In this document: piece after piece, positions 6,908-9,491 of the stretch | Position numbering within the stretch: position 1 is the first letter of the stretch | Layout of the letters: every line of letters starts with the position of its first letter | NCBI GenBank assembly: GCA_030668755.1 | Contig: DAOVEW010000016.1 | Span: 1 to 9,491 of the forward strand | Source of the DNA: Bacillota bacterium | Lineage (GTDB): Bacteria; Armatimonadota; Hebobacteria; Hebobacterales; Hebobacteraceae | Direction of reading: 5' to 3' | DNA length: 9,491 nucleotides | Program-made: the position numbers and the translations under genes | The notes under the pieces: model-generated | The model's input: the letters and a program-made list of their open reading frames with translations, nothing else | Told to the model about the DNA's origin: nothing | Database searches by the model: none

Positions 6908-8122
6908 ATGCCGACCATTGATTTCGACCAAGTGAAAGCATGCATTGATGTGCCGCCGACGGCGGAGCGGCTTCTCTCCAAGTGCGAGAAGGAGATCCGC
7001 TTCAGCGTCAACCTTCTACTGTACCCGCACGGTCTGGTGGAGGCCGACGCTTATATCGTCTACCACAACACGGCGCGGGGACCGGGGAAGGGAGGCTTGC
7101 GGATCTGGCCGACGGTGACCGCAGAACACACGCGCGCTCTGGCCGAACTGATGACGTGGAAGACTGCTCTCGTAGGTGTCCCCTTCGGCGGCGCGAAGTC
7201 TGGCATCGCTCTCGATCCGTCTGCGCTGCCTGGGGCGAACAAGACCGCAATCATCAAGGAATATGTTCACATGATCTCGAGCGAGCTCATGTCGGGCGCC
7301 TACGTACCGGCCCCCGACCTCGGCAGCACGGCCTCGGACATGGCGGTCATCTACGGGGAAACCCACAGGCCCGAGTCGGTCACCGGCAAGCCGCCGCGGG
7401 TGGGTGGCCTGCCCGGGCGGCGCGAGGCGACCGGGTACGGGGTCGCTCGCATCGCGGCGCTGGCCTCGGAGGCGCTGCTTTCGCAGCCCATTAACCAGGC
7501 ACGGGTTGCGGTCCAGGGATTCGGGAACGTAGGTGGCTGGACGTGTCGGTTCTTGGCGGAGCAGGGCGCACGGATCGTCGGCGTCGCTGACCTGACGGGC
7601 GGCGTCTACCGCGAAGGTGGATTGCCAATAGACGAGCTGAGCGCGTACGTAGCAGAAAAGAAAGGGCTAGCCGGCTTCCCGGGCGACGCGATTACGAACG
7701 AGCAGCTTCTAGCACTCGATGTCGATTTGCTTATACCCGCGGCTGTCGAGTCGGTCATCGACGAGCATAATGCGGGCGAGGTGTCGGCCCGTCTCATCAT
7801 CGAGGCGGCCAACGGGCCGACCACGCCTGCAGGAGAAGCCGTCCTGGCGCGTCGCGGGATTCCCATCGTTCCGGACATCCTGGCGAACAGCGGCGGCGTA
7901 GTCGCCTCCTATGTCGAATGGCATCAAGCGAAATCTGGAGCAATGACAAAGAAGGAGGAGACCTACCAGACGGTGGCGGAGCAGTTGGAGGCCGCCTTCA
8001 GCCGAGTGCGCAGCACGGTGTGCTCTCGCCGCATCACACACCGAGTGGCGGCCTGGGTCGTCGCCGTTGATGAGCTTATCCGGACGATGCGGGACCGCGG
8101 CTGGATTCCCGCTCAGGGATGA
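6908..8122 (+). CDS. Glutamate dehydrogenase (Glu/Leu/Phe/Val dehydrogenase family)
   Basis: A 404-aa cytoplasmic enzyme that interconverts glutamate with 2-oxoglutarate and ammonia, linking carbon and nitrogen metabolism. The length is typical of the short hexameric class (about 410-430 aa). The dimerisation/substrate domain has GPGKGGLRI (K61), LMTWKTALVG (K85), VPFGGAKSG with the catalytic lysine K97, and PAPDLGS with the catalytic aspartate D137. The Rossmann domain has GFGNVGG (204-210) and, at the end of its second strand, D228 (GVADLTGG), which would favour NAD over NADP. PAAVESVI, IIEAANGPTTP and ILANSGGVVASYVEW are further family signatures, and the C-terminal helix is complete. The Shine-Dalgarno AAGGAGG (6897-6903) sits 4 nt before the ATG. 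I see no clear promoter in the 118-bp gap after the transferase. Specificity for glutamate over branched-chain amino acids is likely but not proven. The last 47 bp overlap the HD-GYP gene on the other strand. Confidence 0.95.
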   Translation: MPTIDFDQVKACIDVPPTAERLLSKCEKEIRFSVNLLLYPHGLVEADAYIVYHNTARGPGKGGLRIWPTVTAEHTRALAELMTWKTALVGVPFGGAKSGIALDPSALPGANKTAIIKEYVHMISSELMSGAYVPAPDLGSTASDMAVIYGETHRPESVTGKPPRVGGLPGRREATGYGVARIAALASEALLSQPINQARVAVQGFGNVGGWTCRFLAEQGARIVGVADLTGGVYREGGLPIDELSAYVAEKKGLAGFPGDAITNEQLLALDVDLLIPAAVESVIDEHNAGEVSARLIIEAANGPTTPAGEAVLARRGIPIVPDILANSGGVVASYVEWHQAKSGAMTKKEETYQTVAEQLEAAFSRVRSTVCSRRITHRVAAWVVAVDELIRTMRDRGWIPAQG

Positions 8123-9440
8123 TGTAGGGCCGCCCTCGTTCTGATGTCTCCTGTCGAAGCTCGAAGATGAACGATTCTGCGGCCAGGGCCGCTGCCGCCG
8201 CCACCACCTTAGGGTCGAAGCGGGAGCCGGCGGCTTGTTGGAGGCGGGCGAGGGCTTGTGGGGGTGGGAGGGAAGGGTGGGCGGAGTGGGTCATGCCGAC
8301 GTAGGCGTTGGCGAGCGCCAGCACCCGGGCGCTCAGGGGGATCTGGTGCTGGCGCAGGCCCTTTGGGTAGCCCAGGCCGTCCCAGCGCTCGTGGTGGGCG
8401 CGCAGGATCTGGGCGGCGGGAGCCAGGAACTGGATGGGAGCCAGGATGCTGGCTCCGATCTCGGGGTGCAGGCGCAGGGGCTCGGGCTCTCCGGCGAAGC
8501 GGTCCCGGCTCCGGTTGAGCAGCCCCGAGGAGATGCCCACCTTGCCGATGTCGTGCAGGTAGCCGGCGTAGCGGATCTGGTCCACCTGCTGGGGGGGAAG
8601 CTCCAGCTCTTGCGCCAGCCTTTCCGCCAGGCGGGCCACCCGCTCTCCGTGTCCGGGGTGGCCCCCTTCCACCTTCGCCTCCAAAAGCGCGCCCAGGGTG
8701 CGCAGGCTCTGCGCGTACACCGCCTGGAGGTGCCCCTGCAGCCGGTAGGCGTAGAAGAGCAGGGCGCAGGGGATCAACACCACCGCCCCCAGGAACAGCG
8801 AGCCCCGCCAGCTCGACTCTCCCACCAACTGCCACCGGCTCTGATAAAGCAGCGCCAAAAGCAGCCCCACCGCCGCCAGCGCTCCATCCAAAACCAACAT
8901 CGGCCTCACCGCCGCCCGCATCCTCCCCCAGATCTTCGCCCCCCGCTCCAGCGCCACCGCCAAAGCCACCCACCCGGTCTCCAGCAGCCACAACACCGCC
9001 GCCGCCGCCAGCACCACCCCAAGGTCCCCCGGCATCTCCAGCTTCCCCACCCGGCCCCCCAGGCTCTGGTACACCCACCCCGCCGCCAGCAGCGACAGCA
9101 CGCTGTGGGTGGCATTGAAGGCCGTCCGCACCACCGGCCGGCGCCGCACCACCCCTTCCGACCACAATCCCGCCAGCGCCGCCACCCACGCAATGGGTCC
9201 AGGCCCCAGCACCAGCAGCCCCGCAAACAACACCGCAAAGCTGGCCGCCACTCCCCCTCCCCCAGCCACCGGCACCACCATCACATCCAGCAGCCCAGCC
9301 AGCCCGATGAACAGCGCCAGCTCCCACACCCCAAGCTCCACCGCCCCCCACTGCCCCATCGTCCCCGCCAGCGCCACCGCTCCCGCGGCAATCACCGCTC
9401 CCACGTAGATCGCCAGCAACACTTTGCGTCGCTTCCCCAT
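8076..9440 (-). CDS. Membrane-anchored HD-GYP domain protein (putative cyclic-di-nucleotide phosphodiesterase)
   Basis: A 454-aa protein. After a basic start (MGKRRK), residues 7 to about 233 are a membrane domain of roughly seven hydrophobic segments, with a cytoplasmic-looking RRRPVVR loop near residue 100. An HD-GYP domain fills about 250-420: H264 (GHGERVARLAE), H296-D297 (YLHDIGK, K300), H325 (LHPEIGASIL), H349-H350 (HHERWDGLGYP) and FDPKVV. Active members hydrolyse cyclic di-GMP and related molecules at a two- or three-metal site. The usual ADxxDAMT segment reads ANAYVGMT, so the last metal-binding aspartate is N378 and the following RPYR stretch is lost. Activity may be changed or absent. 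The ATG is preceded by a G-rich Shine-Dalgarno tract, and its A is shared with a TGA in another frame (TGATG). The frame stays open to the right edge, so a start further upstream is possible. It is convergent with the dehydrogenase; coding-strand G is very high in the membrane half. Confidence 0.9.
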   Translation of the reverse strand: MGKRRKVLLAIYVGAVIAAGAVALAGTMGQWGAVELGVWELALFIGLAGLLDVMVVPVAGGGGVAASFAVLFAGLLVLGPGPIAWVAALAGLWSEGVVRRRPVVRTAFNATHSVLSLLAAGWVYQSLGGRVGKLEMPGDLGVVLAAAAVLWLLETGWVALAVALERGAKIWGRMRAAVRPMLVLDGALAAVGLLLALLYQSRWQLVGESSWRGSLFLGAVVLIPCALLFYAYRLQGHLQAVYAQSLRTLGALLEAKVEGGHPGHGERVARLAERLAQELELPPQQVDQIRYAGYLHDIGKVGISSGLLNRSRDRFAGEPEPLRLHPEIGASILAPIQFLAPAAQILRAHHERWDGLGYPKGLRQHQIPLSARVLALANAYVGMTHSAHPSLPPPQALARLQQAAGSRFDPKVVAAAAALAAESFIFELRQETSERGRPYIIPERESSRGPASSG

Positions 9441-9491
9441 CAGCTCCCCCCTCCTCCCGCCGCCCCGCCCCGGCTGGGCACCAGCTCGGCC
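9440..9491 (-). CDS. Possible 3' end of an upstream gene (16 codons visible)
   Basis: One minus-strand frame entering from the right edge reads AELVPSRGGAAGGGGS and stops at TGA 9442-9440, sharing one base with the ATG of the HD-GYP gene. The TGATG overlap is the usual form of coupled genes. The visible part is too short and Gly-rich to name, and open frames are common in sequence this GC-rich, so this is tentative. Confidence 0.25.
   Translation of the reverse strand, partial: AELVPSRGGAAGGGGS
9446..9471 (-). promoter_or_regulatory. G-rich tract over the HD-GYP ribosome-binding site, G-quadruplex consensus
   Basis: Read 5' to 3' on the minus strand, this is G4-C-G4-CGGC-G3-AGGA-G6, ending 5 nt before the ATG at 9440. 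It contains the Shine-Dalgarno (GGAGG and GGGGG) and fits the rule of four G-runs of at least three with loops of 1-7 nt. A folded quadruplex in the mRNA could hide the ribosome-binding site. Confidence 0.5.

Noticed and set aside
8209..9351. A 380-codon minus-strand frame rich in Gly and Ala
   Set aside because: It is a neighbouring frame of the HD-GYP gene with low-complexity Gly/Pro/Arg content; the HD-GYP frame has all the domain motifs.
1..9491. A new defence, mobile or secondary-metabolite system
   Set aside because: There are no nuclease, recombinase, toxin-antitoxin, reverse transcriptase, CRISPR or synthase signatures, and the genes are mostly known metabolic or membrane families without a shared theme beyond the PAP2-GT39 pair.

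Overview
The window is GC-rich bacterial chromosome with seven protein-coding genes of substance and no RNA gene, CRISPR array, transposase or phage gene that I can see. The gene set is a multi-TM protein that I recognise as DUF6785-like, an N-acyl-D-amino-acid deacylase, and an aldo/keto reductase fused to a 4Fe-4S domain, followed by a PAP2 phosphatase, a GT39/ArnT-like transferase, a glutamate dehydrogenase and a membrane HD-GYP protein. It suggests an environmental, non-model bacterium, possibly Armatimonadota, Planctomycetota/Verrucomicrobiota or a relative. That guess rests mainly on the DUF6785-like gene and the Fe-S aldo/keto reductase and is only an inference.

Layout. 1-3067 (minus strand): the DUF6785-like gene starts at 1568 and runs off the left edge. 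Upstream of it in the same direction lies the deacylase (1675-3067), whose reading frame is broken near 2281. 3068-3278: a 211-bp divergent intergenic region with a candidate promoter and a TCACA-T-TGTGA palindrome. 3279-4415 (plus): the aldo/keto reductase with C-terminal ferredoxin-like cysteine motifs. 4416-4478: a short spacer with a stem-loop and a good sigma70-type promoter (TTGCCC-18-TATAAT). 4479-6789 (plus): PAP2 and GT39 genes, a tight pair that probably handles polyprenyl-phosphate-linked sugars in the membrane. 6908-8122 (plus): glutamate dehydrogenase. 8076-9440 (minus): a membrane-anchored HD-GYP protein whose 3' end overlaps the dehydrogenase gene tail to tail by 47 bp. Its start overlaps the stop of a possible upstream frame at the right edge.

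How the genes may work together. The deacylase and the DUF6785-like gene may be one transcription unit. PAP2 and GT39 fit a lipid-carrier and envelope-glycan theme: the transferase uses a polyprenyl-phosphate-sugar, and the phosphatase family recycles polyprenyl diphosphate or related lipids. The dehydrogenase (central nitrogen metabolism) and the HD-GYP protein (cyclic-di-GMP-type signalling) look unrelated to them. I find no convincing new multi-gene system. The points most worth a second look are altered catalytic residues in PAP2 (PSAE in place of PSGH) and HD-GYP (Asp to Asn), the broken deacylase with a missing conserved segment, and a G-quadruplex-capable tract over the HD-GYP ribosome-binding region.
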